The translations under genes were made by a program, and so were the position numbers. The notes beneath the pieces are model-generated. The model did not search any database, was not told where the DNA came from, and worked only from the letters and a program-made list of their open reading frames with translations. A DNA stretch of 64,000 nucleotides, from NCBI RefSeq assembly GCF_000425425.1, contig NZ_AUDK01000004.1, positions 62,001-126,000 on the forward strand, written 5' to 3'. Below, in pieces: positions 55,473 to 64,000 of the stretch (its first letter is position 1; each line of letters opens with the position of its first letter). The stretch is from Flavobacterium daejeonense DSM 17708 (GTDB taxonomy: Bacteria > Bacteroidota > Bacteroidia > Flavobacteriales > Flavobacteriaceae).

Positions 55473-56846
55473 ATGAAAAAAATCCATTTTATTTTGTTGA
55501 GCAGTCTGATTTTTATCCTGTTATTTTATAATGAAGGGGTTGGGGTGAATCTGGCTCTTTTTGGTTTAGCTTTAATTGCTTTTATTTGTTATTTCTTTCA
55601 GGAAAAATTTTCGCAAAGGCTTCATCTGTTTTTAGTGATTACTTCAGTTTTATCCTGTTTTGCTTTTGCCTGGTATGGCGATTTCGTTTCTTTTTTGGCA
55701 TTATTTCTTTCGATTGTCTTTTTGCAGTTTAAAGTCCAGGATTCCGGTCTTAAGTTGGTACAGGTTTTTCCATTGATTTTTTTAAATGGGATAACAACAT
55801 TGGGCCGTGTTTTTATGTTTTCTCAATATTTATCTAAGCGTAAAGTGAATAATAATTTGGCCAAGAAACTGATTGCCTATGGAGTAATTCCTGCAGTTTT
55901 TTTAGGTTTGTTTTTTGTGGTTTACTCTTTTGGGAGTAATCATTTTTCATCGCTTTTCACAGATTATTATTTGGATTTGGATGTTTGGCATCTTGTTGTA
56001 ATTGCCATTTTAGGTTTTTACTTTTCCTTTACTTTTTGGAATTATTGGATTCCTGAAATTTGCTACGAAAAGAATAGCGTTTTGGATAATGATTTTAATA
56101 AAAATGAAAGAATAGAAGCAGTTCCTTCATTTTCTTTTCTGGATATCGATTTTGAAAGAAAAAGTGGTGAGATTACGTTGTTTTTATTGAATCTTTTGCT
56201 TGTTGTTTTTATTGTGACTTATAATTACGAACAGTTTTTTGAGGCGGTTCAAAAGGCAAAACTTAGTGCCGATACACATGAAAGAGTTAATGCGGTAATT
56301 TTTTCAATTATAATGGCCGTTGGTGTGATTCTGTTTTATTTTAAGAGTGGTTTTAATTTTGATGTAAAAGCGAATTCACTTAAAAAGTTAGCTAAAATTT
56401 GGATTGTTTTAAATGCAGTTCTGATCGTCAGTACATTAATTAAAAACGCTGAATATGTTTCTTATTATGGATTGACATATAAGAGGTTAGGGGTTTGTGT
56501 CTTTTTAATTTTAGCTATAATTGGCTTGTTTTTTTCTTTTACAAAAATCATCAGGCAAAAGACAAATGCTTTCTTGTTCAATCAAATGGTTTGGTATTGT
56601 TACGGAACAATTTTATTATGCAGTTATGTAAACTGGGGTAATTTGATTACGCATTATAATATCGCTGTAAATAAAGGAGTGGATCCTAATTTTTTGCGAA
56701 GTTTGAATTATAATGATAATTTGAGAAACGCTTTTTTTGAAGAAGAAAATATCGAAGATGTTTGGGTCAATTATGATTTAAATAAAAATAAAAAGGCTAC
56801 TTTTTTATCTAAAGCGCTTTATTATGAGTTTGTTGAAACAGAATAG
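55473..56846 (+). CDS. DUF4173 multi-spanning membrane protein
   Basis: 457 residues from ATG 55473, with about ten to twelve membrane helices (IHFILLSSLIFILLFYNEGVG onward). A family mark is FLNGITTLGRVFMFSQ-like sequence near 105-125 and RLGVCVFLILAIIGLFFSF. The C-terminus is soluble and charged (NAFFEEENIEDVWVNYDLNKNKKATFL). Function of DUF4173 is unknown, though it is often encoded beside a small winged-helix regulator. Here it follows that regulator by about 50 bases, with an operator-like palindrome in the gap. Confidence 0.85.
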   Translation: MKKIHFILLSSLIFILLFYNEGVGVNLALFGLALIAFICYFFQEKFSQRLHLFLVITSVLSCFAFAWYGDFVSFLALFLSIVFLQFKVQDSGLKLVQVFPLIFLNGITTLGRVFMFSQYLSKRKVNNNLAKKLIAYGVIPAVFLGLFFVVYSFGSNHFSSLFTDYYLDLDVWHLVVIAILGFYFSFTFWNYWIPEICYEKNSVLDNDFNKNERIEAVPSFSFLDIDFERKSGEITLFLLNLLLVVFIVTYNYEQFFEAVQKAKLSADTHERVNAVIFSIIMAVGVILFYFKSGFNFDVKANSLKKLAKIWIVLNAVLIVSTLIKNAEYVSYYGLTYKRLGVCVFLILAIIGLFFSFTKIIRQKTNAFLFNQMVWYCYGTILLCSYVNWGNLITHYNIAVNKGVDPNFLRSLNYNDNLRNAFFEEENIEDVWVNYDLNKNKKATFLSKALYYEFVETE

Positions 56847-56851
56847 ATACA

Positions 56852-56885
56852 AAAAAATCTCATTCGTAAAAGAATGGGATTTTTG
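56852..56885. terminator. Terminator between DUF4173 and rluF
   Basis: AATCTCATTC pairs with GAATGGGATT (one G-U) around a 6-base loop; A run before and T run after serve both convergent transcripts. Confidence 0.75.
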
Positions 56886-56888
56886 CAT

Positions 56889-57698
56889 TTAAGAGTTTCT
56901 TCGTCTAAACCTCGGATCATCTTTTTTGATGAATTCAGTTCTTCTTTTAGGAGTTTCCGTTTTGGGTAAACTTGCTTCTTCGGTTTTACTGGAAGGAGCA
57001 ATCAATTGATTGAGTTCTTTAATTTCAGCATCGGTTAGTTCACGGTAGCGTCCCACAGGAACATCCAGTGAAATGTTGATAATACGGATGCGTTTTAAAG
57101 CGGTAACTTCATATCCTAGATATTCACACATTCTACGAATCTGACGGTTTAAACCTTGGGTAAGAATAATTTTGAAAGTGTTTTTACTTATTTGTTCCAC
57201 TTTACATTTTCGGGTAACAGTATCCAAAATTGGCACTCCGTTCCCCATACGTTGAATAAAACGATCGGTGATGGGTTTGTTTACTGTAACTGTATATTCT
57301 TTTTCGTGATTGTTGCGGGCACGCAAAATTTTGTTGACAATATCGCCGTCATTCGTCATGAAAATCAATCCTTCCGAAGCCTTGTCTAAACGTCCAATAG
57401 GGAAAATTCGCTTCGGATAGTTGATGTAATCCACGATGTTATTTCGAACTTCCAAATTAGTCGTGCATTCAATTCCTACAGGTTTGTTGAAAGCTAAATA
57501 AATTGGTTTTTCGTTTTTTTCGTGAATGAGTTTGCCGTCTACACGAATTTCGTCATTTGAGGCAACTTTAGTACCTAATTCCGGCACAGTGCCATTGATG
57601 GTTACGCGACCTTCTTCAATAAATTTGTCGGCTTCACGACGCGAGCAAAAACCGGTTTCGGCTATGAATTTATTAAGACGTTTTAGATTTTCTTCCAT
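56889..57698 (-). CDS. rluF: 23S rRNA pseudouridine synthase, RluF/RluB type
   Basis: 269 residues. N-terminal S4 RNA-binding domain (RLNKFIAETGFCSRREADKFIEEGRV), then the RsuA-type catalytic domain with D105 in IGRLDKASEGLIFMTNDG and the LNRQIRRMCEYLGYEV motif. The RluF assignment rests on the KRIRIINISLDVPVGRYRELTDAE end. The C-terminus (SLPKTETPKRRTEFIKKDDPRF) is a basic extension likely disordered. Single gene. Confidence 0.93.
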   Translation of the reverse strand: MEENLKRLNKFIAETGFCSRREADKFIEEGRVTINGTVPELGTKVASNDEIRVDGKLIHEKNEKPIYLAFNKPVGIECTTNLEVRNNIVDYINYPKRIFPIGRLDKASEGLIFMTNDGDIVNKILRARNNHEKEYTVTVNKPITDRFIQRMGNGVPILDTVTRKCKVEQISKNTFKIILTQGLNRQIRRMCEYLGYEVTALKRIRIINISLDVPVGRYRELTDAEIKELNQLIAPSSKTEEASLPKTETPKRRTEFIKKDDPRFRRRNS

Positions 57699-57814
57699 GC
57701 TGCAAAAGTAAACAATAATACAATATCAATATCAATTGCAATGTCAATATAAATATATAGTAAATGAATGGACGTTTTTATTTGAAATTTGTTATTGCAA
57801 TTGTTATTGCAGAG

Positions 57815-58657
57815 TTATTCAAAAAGAAACTGATATACTTTTTGATACAATTCGTCGTCGTGTAAACTATGTCCTAATCCTTTTGTTTCAATAAAAACAG
57901 CATCCTGCCAGGCGCCGGCAATTTTTTTAGCCTCTTCAAATAAGACGATATCATCTTCAACATCATGGGCAATAAGTCCTTTAGCTTTTATTTTGGAAGC
58001 AAATAATTTTCCGGTGAATTGTTCGATTTTAAGATTAAAATGGTGTAGGTAATAATTTTCCATTCCTTTGGAAATTTTAGCATTCAAACTTAATAAATGA
58101 ATGTAGTTGTCCAAAATAATTTTAAAATCACTTGGCGAACCTAAAACGACCATTTTTTCAATGCTGTTGTTTTGATAAGTAGCCTGATAATACAAGCAGG
58201 TTTTTCCGCCTAAAGAATGACCAATAAGATATTGAGGATGGAATTTTTGAACCAAAACATCAATAAAAGAGGCATATTGCGGGATGTTAAATTCTTTTCC
58301 GCCGGATAATCCGTGTCCCGGAGCGTCTAAAGCAATAATAGTGCTGCCGGATTTTTTAAGATGAGCAATTAGTTTTTCCCATCTGGAAGCATTGCTTTCC
58401 CAGCCGTGAACTAATAAAATGATATTTTCATTGCCTTTCCAGGTATAGGTTTGGAAATGATTTCCCTGATATTGATAACTTTCTTTTTCGGTTTCTTTCA
58501 GGATTTCGGGAAGTTTGTCTTTTTCCAGTCTGCCGTCGCGGGGCTCGCTAAAAAGAGCATAGGCTAGTTGGGTTGCCTTTTCAGGAAAGACAAAACTTAG
58601 GGTATTAAGGTATAAACCAATGGATTTTGTAAAAAGAAAATAAACAGCTTTTTTCAT
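57815..58657 (-). CDS. Alpha/beta hydrolase
   Basis: 280 residues. Canonical fold with the oxyanion HGW (LLVHGWESN), nucleophile S148 in GHSLGGKT, and a late histidine in ETKGLGHSLHDD. The acid would lie near 235. Starts with a hydrophobic N-terminus (KKAVYFLFTKSIGLYLNTL) that may bind the membrane. Substrate unknown; could be a lipase/esterase or thioesterase. It is separated from the next minus gene by a terminator. Confidence 0.88.
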   Translation of the reverse strand: MKKAVYFLFTKSIGLYLNTLSFVFPEKATQLAYALFSEPRDGRLEKDKLPEILKETEKESYQYQGNHFQTYTWKGNENIILLVHGWESNASRWEKLIAHLKKSGSTIIALDAPGHGLSGGKEFNIPQYASFIDVLVQKFHPQYLIGHSLGGKTCLYYQATYQNNSIEKMVVLGSPSDFKIILDNYIHLLSLNAKISKGMENYYLHHFNLKIEQFTGKLFASKIKAKGLIAHDVEDDIVLFEEAKKIAGAWQDAVFIETKGLGHSLHDDELYQKVYQFLFE

Positions 58658-58660
58658 AAT

Positions 58661-58689
58661 AAAAAAGTCCCGATGTTAAATCGGGACTT
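58661..58689 (-). terminator. Terminator of the zinc-ribbon-family gene
   Basis: AAGTCCCGAT pairs with ATCGGGACTT around a 5-base loop; U run on the minus strand. Confidence 0.9.
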
Positions 58690-58697
58690 AAATATAA

Positions 58698-59477
58698 TTA
58701 AATACTTGCGAATAAGTTTTCCATTTTTTGTTTTTCTTCTTCGGCTAAGCTGCTGTCAACCAAAATTCTTCCGGAGTGCTCATCGATGATGATTTTCTTT
58801 CTGGAAGCAATCTCCACCTGAGTTTGCGGCGGAATAGTGAAGAATGAACCTGCAGAAGCACCTCTTTCAATCGAAACTACTGCTAATCCGTTACGTACAC
58901 TTGTACGAATTCTTTTGTAAGCACCTAACAATCTTTCTTCGATTTGCTCTTGGAATTCTAATGATTTTTGAGTTAAGAATTCTTCTTCTTTGGCAGTTTC
59001 TGCCATGATATCATTTAATTCTAATTTTTTGTGTTTTAAATGATTTGATTTTAACTCTAATTTTTCTTTAGATTGTGCAATAACTTCTTTTTTGTGTTCA
59101 ATAGAAGCTTTCATTTCTTTCATTTGCTTTTCAGCCAATTGGATTTCAAGCTCCTGAAATTCTATCTCTTTAGTTAAAGAGTTGAATTCTCTGTTGTTAC
59201 GTACACTTTCCTGTTGTTTTGTATATTTTTTAATAGCTTCTTTGTGCTCGTCGATGCTATTTTTTTTAGCTTTAATTTGCTCTTCAATTACTTCAAGTTC
59301 CCCTTTCAATTTTTCAGAACGAGTGCTTAAACCAGCAACTTCATCTTCTAAATCTTCCACTTCAAGAGGAAGTTCGCCTCTTACATTTCTAATTTCGTCA
59401 ATTCTCGAGTCAATCAATTGTAAATCGTAGATGGCTCTCAACTTGTCCTCAACACTTAATTCTTTCGTATTAGTCAT
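58698..59477 (-). CDS. C4-zinc-ribbon family coiled-coil protein with the cysteines lost
   Basis: 259 residues: a long two-stranded coiled coil (about 10-190) followed by the small C-terminal part that in relatives is a C4 zinc ribbon. Here the four ligand positions read ASAG (207-210) and DEHSG (232-236), with no cysteine left, though the IPPQTQVEI and GRIL landmarks of the family are intact. It lies 3 bases downstream of the Nif3-like gene (its usual partner), so the pair is an operon. A role in ribosome or regulatory interaction is proposed for the family, uncertain. Confidence 0.85.
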   Translation of the reverse strand: MTNTKELSVEDKLRAIYDLQLIDSRIDEIRNVRGELPLEVEDLEDEVAGLSTRSEKLKGELEVIEEQIKAKKNSIDEHKEAIKKYTKQQESVRNNREFNSLTKEIEFQELEIQLAEKQMKEMKASIEHKKEVIAQSKEKLELKSNHLKHKKLELNDIMAETAKEEEFLTQKSLEFQEQIEERLLGAYKRIRTSVRNGLAVVSIERGASAGSFFTIPPQTQVEIASRKKIIIDEHSGRILVDSSLAEEEKQKMENLFASI

Positions 59478-59480
59478 ATT

Positions 59481-60575
59481 CTATAAGTACTTAACTGGAT
59501 TTGTATTTTCTTCTGATAAAATGATGGCAAAATTAAGAATTTTTTTTCGAAGAAAATCAACAATATAATTTTTTGTATAGCGTTCGCTTTCAAAATGTCC
59601 AATATCAGCTAAAATTAGCTGATTTTCGGCTTCATAAAATTGATGATACTTCAAATCGGCGGTCAAAAAAGCATCAGCTCCGGCTTGAATAGCATTTTTG
59701 ACAGCAAAACTTCCCGAACCTCCAAGCACCGCAACTTTTTGGATTTTTTTTCCTAAAAATTGAGAATGGCGAATTCCATCAGCTTGCATTTTCTCTTTTA
59801 CCAATGCTAAAAAGGCTTTTTCGTCCATTGGATTTTCCAGTTTGCCTATCATTCCCAAACCGATATTTTGGTGCTGATTTTGCAAATCATAAATTTCATA
59901 AGCCACTTCTTCATACACATGATTTTTAAACAGTGCTTTTAAAATTTTAGATTCTAAATATTTTTCAAAAGTAACTTCGATTTTGATTTCATCACTTTCT
60001 ACAAATTCAAAACGCTCTCCAATTTCAGGATTGCTGTTTTCGTTACCCATATAAGTCCCGATTCCTTTGGAATTAAAACTGCAATCTTCGTAATTTCCTA
60101 TTTTCCCGGCTCCGGCCTCAAACAAGGCATTGCGTAATTTCTCAGCATTTTCAGGAATCGTATAGGTGATTAATTTTCGAATGAAATTTTGCTTCGGAAT
60201 TAATATTTCAGTTTTCTTTAACCCAAGAGCCTCGCAGAAAATTTTATTGACTCCCTGTTGATGATTGTCCAAAGCGGTGTGAACGGCATAAATAGCAATG
60301 TCGTTTTTTATGGCTTTCAAAATGGCGCGTTCCACATAATTCTTACCCGTTATTTTTTTGATTCCGGAAAATAAAATAGGGTGAAAGCAAACCACCAGAT
60401 TGCAATTTTTAGCAATAGCTTCGTCAATTACATTTTCCAATGCGTCATGACAAACTAAAACTCCGCTGGCTTCAGTGTTTTGATTCCCAACCAGTAAACC
60501 TACATTGTCAAAATCTTCGGCATAGGCCAGGGGTGCCATTTCTTCGAGTACGGAAATTATTTCTTTGATTTTCAT
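59481..60575 (-). CDS. Nif3-like dinuclear metal centre protein
   Basis: 364 residues with the family's extra central domain (about 130-240) of CutA/PII type. Metal site marks: VVCFHPILFSGIKKIT (the usual HHP here reads FHP, so one possible ligand is replaced), HTALDNHQQGVN with H and D, and DIGHFESERY near the end with H and E. It is a hexamer in relatives and often hydrolytic, perhaps GTP cyclohydrolase-like; real role unclear. Co-transcribed with the zinc-ribbon-family gene downstream. Confidence 0.92.
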   Translation of the reverse strand: MKIKEIISVLEEMAPLAYAEDFDNVGLLVGNQNTEASGVLVCHDALENVIDEAIAKNCNLVVCFHPILFSGIKKITGKNYVERAILKAIKNDIAIYAVHTALDNHQQGVNKIFCEALGLKKTEILIPKQNFIRKLITYTIPENAEKLRNALFEAGAGKIGNYEDCSFNSKGIGTYMGNENSNPEIGERFEFVESDEIKIEVTFEKYLESKILKALFKNHVYEEVAYEIYDLQNQHQNIGLGMIGKLENPMDEKAFLALVKEKMQADGIRHSQFLGKKIQKVAVLGGSGSFAVKNAIQAGADAFLTADLKYHQFYEAENQLILADIGHFESERYTKNYIVDFLRKKILNFAIILSEENTNPVKYL

Positions 60576-60650
60576 GTTTTTGGTTTTTTAGCTTAAACAA
60601 ATTAACGAATAAACAAATCAACTTTAAAATAAAAAATATACTTTCGTAAT

Positions 60651-61676
60651 ATGAATTTACTTCGAAAAATATTTTTTCCGTTTGCTATTTTATATGGTTT
60701 GATAACCAGTATTCGAAATTTTCTTTTTGATAAAGGGATTTTAAAATCCTACAGTTTTGATTTGCCAATAATTGCTGTGGGAAACCTAAGTGTTGGAGGA
60801 ACCGGAAAAACGCCTCAGATTGAATATTTAATTCGTTTGCTTTCGACAAAATACAAGGTGGCTACTTTAAGTCGTGGTTATAAACGAAAATCAGAAGGTT
60901 TTGTTTTGGCTGATGCCAATGCGAATGCAGAAATATTAGGTGATGAACCTTTTCAGTTTTTTCGAAAATTCCCCGAAATTCAGGTGGCTGTTGATGCTAA
61001 TCGTAAAAACGGAATTGAGCAATTGCTTTCGCAAAATGAAAAACCAGAAGTAATTTTACTGGATGATGCCTATCAGCACCGAAAAGTAAAAGCCGGATTT
61101 TATATTTTATTGACCGCTTATGGCGATATTTATGCCGATGATTTCATGTTGCCTGCAGGTAATTTGCGTGAAAGCCGTAGTGGTTCGCAAAGAGCCGATG
61201 TGGTGGTGGTTACTAAATGTCCGCCAAATCTTTCAGAGCCGGAACAACTTTCGATAAAAAATAAATTAAAACTAGCCGAAAATCAGGAGTTGTTTTTTAG
61301 CTGTATTGTTTATGATGATTTTGTTTATTCGGCAGAAAATAAAATAAGTGTCAGCGGAATTAAAGAAGAACCGAAATTGCTTTTGGCCGGAATAGCCAAG
61401 CCGGAACCTTTTTATGCTTATTTGAAAAATGAAAAAGATATTTGTTTGACTTATCCGGATCATCACCATTTTTCAGAAAATGATATTCAGGATATTGTAA
61501 TTCAGGCTCAGGACAATATCATTATTACGACCGAAAAAGATTATGTGCGATTGAAAGGAAAATTGCCGGAAGAACAACTTTTTTATTTACCAATACAAAG
61601 TAAGTTACTTTCAGCAGCCAATCCGTTTGATGAAAAAATTAAAAATTATGTGGGATTTAGTTCAGGAAACCGTTAG
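60651..61676 (+). CDS. lpxK: Tetraacyldisaccharide 4'-kinase
   Basis: Sixth step of lipid A synthesis, adding the 4'-phosphate at the inner membrane. 341 residues. N-terminal amphipathic segment (LRKIFFPFAILYGLITSIRN) binds the membrane; then Walker A VGNLSVGGTGKTPQIEYL, DDAYQHRKVKAGFYILL, and VVVTKCP. The 3' end overlaps the next gene by about 29 bases, coupling lipid A synthesis to purine salvage by accident or by design. Preceded by TACTTTCG, a weak -7 box. Confidence 0.96.
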   Translation: MNLLRKIFFPFAILYGLITSIRNFLFDKGILKSYSFDLPIIAVGNLSVGGTGKTPQIEYLIRLLSTKYKVATLSRGYKRKSEGFVLADANANAEILGDEPFQFFRKFPEIQVAVDANRKNGIEQLLSQNEKPEVILLDDAYQHRKVKAGFYILLTAYGDIYADDFMLPAGNLRESRSGSQRADVVVVTKCPPNLSEPEQLSIKNKLKLAENQELFFSCIVYDDFVYSAENKISVSGIKEEPKLLLAGIAKPEPFYAYLKNEKDICLTYPDHHHFSENDIQDIVIQAQDNIIITTEKDYVRLKGKLPEEQLFYLPIQSKLLSAANPFDEKIKNYVGFSSGNR

Positions 61677-62460
61677 TTATATTAAGGATAAAACCAATTT
61701 TACACCGGAATTTGGAGTGATTTTAGGTTCGGGTTTAGGTAATTTTATCGATGATATTCAAATTGAATTTTCATTGCCTTATGCTGAGATTCCTAATTTT
61801 CCGGTTTCTACTGTCGAAGGACATAAAGGTGCTTTAGTTTTTGGGACTATTGGAACTAAAAAAGTAGTGGCCATGCAGGGACGTTTTCATTATTACGAAG
61901 GTTATTCGATGCAGGAAGTTACTTTTCCGGTGCGCGTGATGAAATATTTAGGCGTTGAAAAACTGATTGTTTCCAATGCTTCCGGCGGAGTAAATTCTAA
62001 TTATAAAGTTGGAGATATTATTCTGATCAACGATCATATTAATTTGGTTCCGGAACATCCGTTGCGTGGGAAAAATGACGAGCGTTTTGGGCCAAGATTC
62101 GTTAACATGAGCGAACCGTATTCGAAAAAAATGATAGCTTTAGCTAAGGTATTGGCACAAAAAAATAATATAAAAGTTCAAGACGGAATTTATTTAGGTT
62201 TGCAGGGACCAACTTTTGAAACTTTGGCCGAATACAAAATGGTGAAAATTCTGGGCGCTGATTGTGTAGGGATGTCCACTGTTCCCGAAGTAATTGTGGC
62301 GCGTCACATGGATTTGGAAACTTTTGGGGTTTCAGTTATTACCGATATGGGAGACGAGGAAAGTATCGAAACGATTTCTCACGATGAAGTGTTGCAAGCT
62401 GCCAAAAATGCCGAACCGAAGGTTAGAATGTTAATCAGAGAATTGATTTTGAAGGCTTAG
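61648..62460 (+). CDS. Purine-nucleoside phosphorylase
   Basis: 270 residues; start ATG 61648 (MWDLVQETVSYIKDKTNF) matches family starts, though an ATG at 61630 adds six residues. Trimeric PNP family: VILGSGLGNFIDD, STVEGHKGALVFGTIG, GRFHYYEGY for phosphate, LIVSNASGGVNSNYKVGDI, FETLAEYKMVKILGADCVGMSTVPE for base recognition. Splits guanosine and inosine. Its start lies within lpxK; its stop overlaps the histidine-kinase stop by 4 bases on the other strand. Confidence 0.95.
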   Translation: MWDLVQETVSYIKDKTNFTPEFGVILGSGLGNFIDDIQIEFSLPYAEIPNFPVSTVEGHKGALVFGTIGTKKVVAMQGRFHYYEGYSMQEVTFPVRVMKYLGVEKLIVSNASGGVNSNYKVGDIILINDHINLVPEHPLRGKNDERFGPRFVNMSEPYSKKMIALAKVLAQKNNIKVQDGIYLGLQGPTFETLAEYKMVKILGADCVGMSTVPEVIVARHMDLETFGVSVITDMGDEESIETISHDEVLQAAKNAEPKVRMLIRELILKA

Positions 62461-64000
62461 TTTGCTAAATGTTTGGATAAAATCACGTAAAAATCGTTTG
62501 GAATAAAAGGTTTAGTAATCACATCATTCATGCCATAAGAAAGTAACATTTCCCGATTTTCGTTTAATGAAATAGCGGTCATGGCAATAATAGGCGTTGT
62601 AGTGTCAAATTTTCGGATTTCCTCTGTTGCAATCGTTCCGTTGATGCCTGGCAAATGCACGTCCATCAAAACCAAATCGTATTTGTTGTTTTTCATCACT
62701 TCAATGGCTTCTTCGCCATTGTCGATTACTTCGCAAAGAATTTCTCTGTTTTCCAGCATTCTTTTGGTAATCATCTGATTGATTTTGTTGTCTTCAACAA
62801 CTAAGATATTTTTCCCTTTTATTTTAGAAAGATCAAAAATGTTTTCTTGTACAGGTGCTTGTTCCGGCTGTTGTTCGTTAACAGTTAAGGCTAATTCAAA
62901 AGAAAAAGTTGAGCCTTCGCCCACATTGCTTTTAAGATGTATTTCACTGCCCAGTAAGCTCAGTATTTTTTTTACAATAGTTAAACCTAAGCCGGTACCG
63001 CCGTATTTTCTGTTGATTTCGGTAGAACCCTGAGAAAAACTGTCAAAAACACTTTCCAGTTTTTCTTCCGGAATGCCTATTCCGGTATCGATAATATCAA
63101 AAGCGATGATTGCTTTTTGGTTTTCAAGAGATTTTAATTTTGCTATGATGCTTACTTTTCCGTTTTTAGTGAATTTAAGGGCATTGTTGATTAAATTCAT
63201 GAAAATCTGAGACAATTTAATTGGATCACCAGTTAAATGTGTCGGAATAGCATTGTCAATCTCAAGAATAAATTCGTTTTTGTTTTTTGTAGCAACTTCG
63301 TTTAATGAATTTTTGATGTCTAGTAATAATTTTTTTAAATCAAAATTGATGCGTTCTATTTCAATTTTATTCGAATCAATTTTATTGATTTCTAAAATAT
63401 CATTGATAAAAGCAGTCAAATAATTTCCGGAATATTGTAAAGAACTAAGGTAGTGTAACTGTGCTTTTTTAGGGTTTTCTTCCAATAAAAGGTGAGTAAT
63501 TCCATTGATGGCATTCAGTGGAGTACGCAATTCGTGGCTTACAGTTGAAAGGAAATCGGCGCGGGCATTCGAAGCTTTTTCGGCTTTTTCTTTGGCAATT
63601 ATCAACTCATTATTTTTTTCCTGTAATAACAAATTGGATTTTTTTCGAATGATATTGATTTTGTAAAGTGAAAAACTCAATAACGAAAGAATAGCAATAA
63701 GCGCAACAGATAGATAGTTGATTAGTCGGGAGAATTTTTCGGTTCGTTCCTGATCTTTTTTCTTTTTATTGATACGAGCCTGATTGATTTTTCGCTGACT
63801 TTCTTTAAACGCTTCGTAATCGTTGATGCCTAATTTTTCATTGTTGGCAATGGCAAGACTTTCTTTTAAATTGAGATGCAATTTTAAATAGGAATAGGCG
63901 TTGCTTTTGTCCAGCATTTTGTCGTAAACAAGGCTGATGGCTAGTAAAATATGGGATTTTTGTTCTGAATTTTGATTTTTAGCGTTTAAATTCAGCGCTT
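62457..64000 (-). CDS. Hybrid histidine kinase with response regulator domain (N-terminus beyond window)
   Basis: The frame runs open to the right edge, so the start is outside. Seen from the N-terminal side: a helical TPR-like sensor part (LNLNAKNQNSEQKSH onward), one membrane helix (YLSVALIAILSLLSFSLYKI), a coiled coil, the phospho-acceptor HisKA box FLSTVSHELRTPLNAI, ATPase boxes (NLINNALKF, DTGIGIPEE, GGTGLGLTIVKK) and a C-terminal REC domain with VVEDNKINQM, the acceptor in LVLMDVHLPG, and KPF. Stop codon overlaps the PNP gene stop by 4 bases. Signal and target unknown. Confidence 0.93.
   Translation of the reverse strand, partial: ALNLNAKNQNSEQKSHILLAISLVYDKMLDKSNAYSYLKLHLNLKESLAIANNEKLGINDYEAFKESQRKINQARINKKKKDQERTEKFSRLINYLSVALIAILSLLSFSLYKINIIRKKSNLLLQEKNNELIIAKEKAEKASNARADFLSTVSHELRTPLNAINGITHLLLEENPKKAQLHYLSSLQYSGNYLTAFINDILEINKIDSNKIEIERINFDLKKLLLDIKNSLNEVATKNKNEFILEIDNAIPTHLTGDPIKLSQIFMNLINNALKFTKNGKVSIIAKLKSLENQKAIIAFDIIDTGIGIPEEKLESVFDSFSQGSTEINRKYGGTGLGLTIVKKILSLLGSEIHLKSNVGEGSTFSFELALTVNEQQPEQAPVQENIFDLSKIKGKNILVVEDNKINQMITKRMLENREILCEVIDNGEEAIEVMKNNKYDLVLMDVHLPGINGTIATEEIRKFDTTTPIIAMTAISLNENREMLLSYGMNDVITKPFIPNDFYVILSKHLAN

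Overview
The window is a stretch of chromosome from a low-GC Bacteroidota, almost certainly a Flavobacterium or close relative. Signs of this are the gene families (a Pur-alpha-like DUF3276 protein, DUF4249 with a TonB-dependent receptor, DUF5723, DUF4173, long NusB, a cyclophilin-FKBP fusion), lipoproteins with short lipoboxes, and promoters of the Bacteroidota type (TTTG, about 17-19 bases, TAnnTTTG), best seen upstream of ffh, the HMG-CoA lyase-like gene and the gene at 54500. I saw no rRNA, tRNA, CRISPR array, phage or insertion sequence. Nearly all coding capacity is chromosomal housekeeping with small accessory islands.

Layout. 1-5216: DUF1456 protein (cut by the edge), an oxoamine-synthase-like PLP enzyme co-transcribed with a dipeptide epimerase, a TerB-like protein convergent with uvrB. 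5325-8508: a secreted nucleoside-hydrolase-like DUF1593 protein, rlmF and thiamine pyrophosphokinase. 8655-14046: a DUF4249 lipoprotein with its TonB-dependent receptor, then a TetR / small protein / MFS efflux operon behind a palindromic operator candidate. 14186-17911: icd, rplS, trmD. 18155-20347: an L,D-transpeptidase-like protein, a two-domain prolyl isomerase and a GreA/Rnk-like factor, followed by a gene-free interval that looks like a structured small RNA with its own terminator. 20706-29179: thioredoxin-like, CsaA-like, sulfurtransferase, MscS, PUR, ABC exporter, nusB, yajC, pepT and DUF1003 genes. 29337-35056: pyrD, an HMG-CoA lyase-like gene with a lipoprotein and a DUF5723 membrane protein, and guaB. 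35148-40195 is an accessory patch: DUF202, bacterial PH domain, MgtC/DUF4010, two lipoproteins, a GIY-YIG protein beside a large perfect palindrome, and an unrecognised protein. 40356-46334: htpG, lipocalin-like and OmpA-like envelope proteins, an orphan ABC ATPase, YegP-like and KAS III. 46416-53221: a TonB-dependent receptor, argS, ffh, folD. 53455-56846: corA with a possible RNA switch in its leader, then a three-gene unit (membrane protein, winged-helix regulator, DUF4173 membrane protein). 56889-64000: RluF-like synthase, hydrolase, a zinc-ribbon-family coiled coil paired with Nif3, lpxK overlapping a purine nucleoside phosphorylase, and a hybrid histidine kinase cut by the right edge.

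The most interesting signals are (i) the unit at 54450-56846, in which two copies of the same palindromic element (ACTTTG-N5-CAAAGT-ACTTT) sit upstream of the first and last genes with a winged-helix regulator encoded between them; (ii) the corA leader, where one segment can pair with either of two identical partners; (iii) the candidate small RNA at about 20412-20707; (iv) the palindromic repeat beside the GIY-YIG gene; and (v) a duplicated guaB 3' end and terminator flanking the DUF202 gene.
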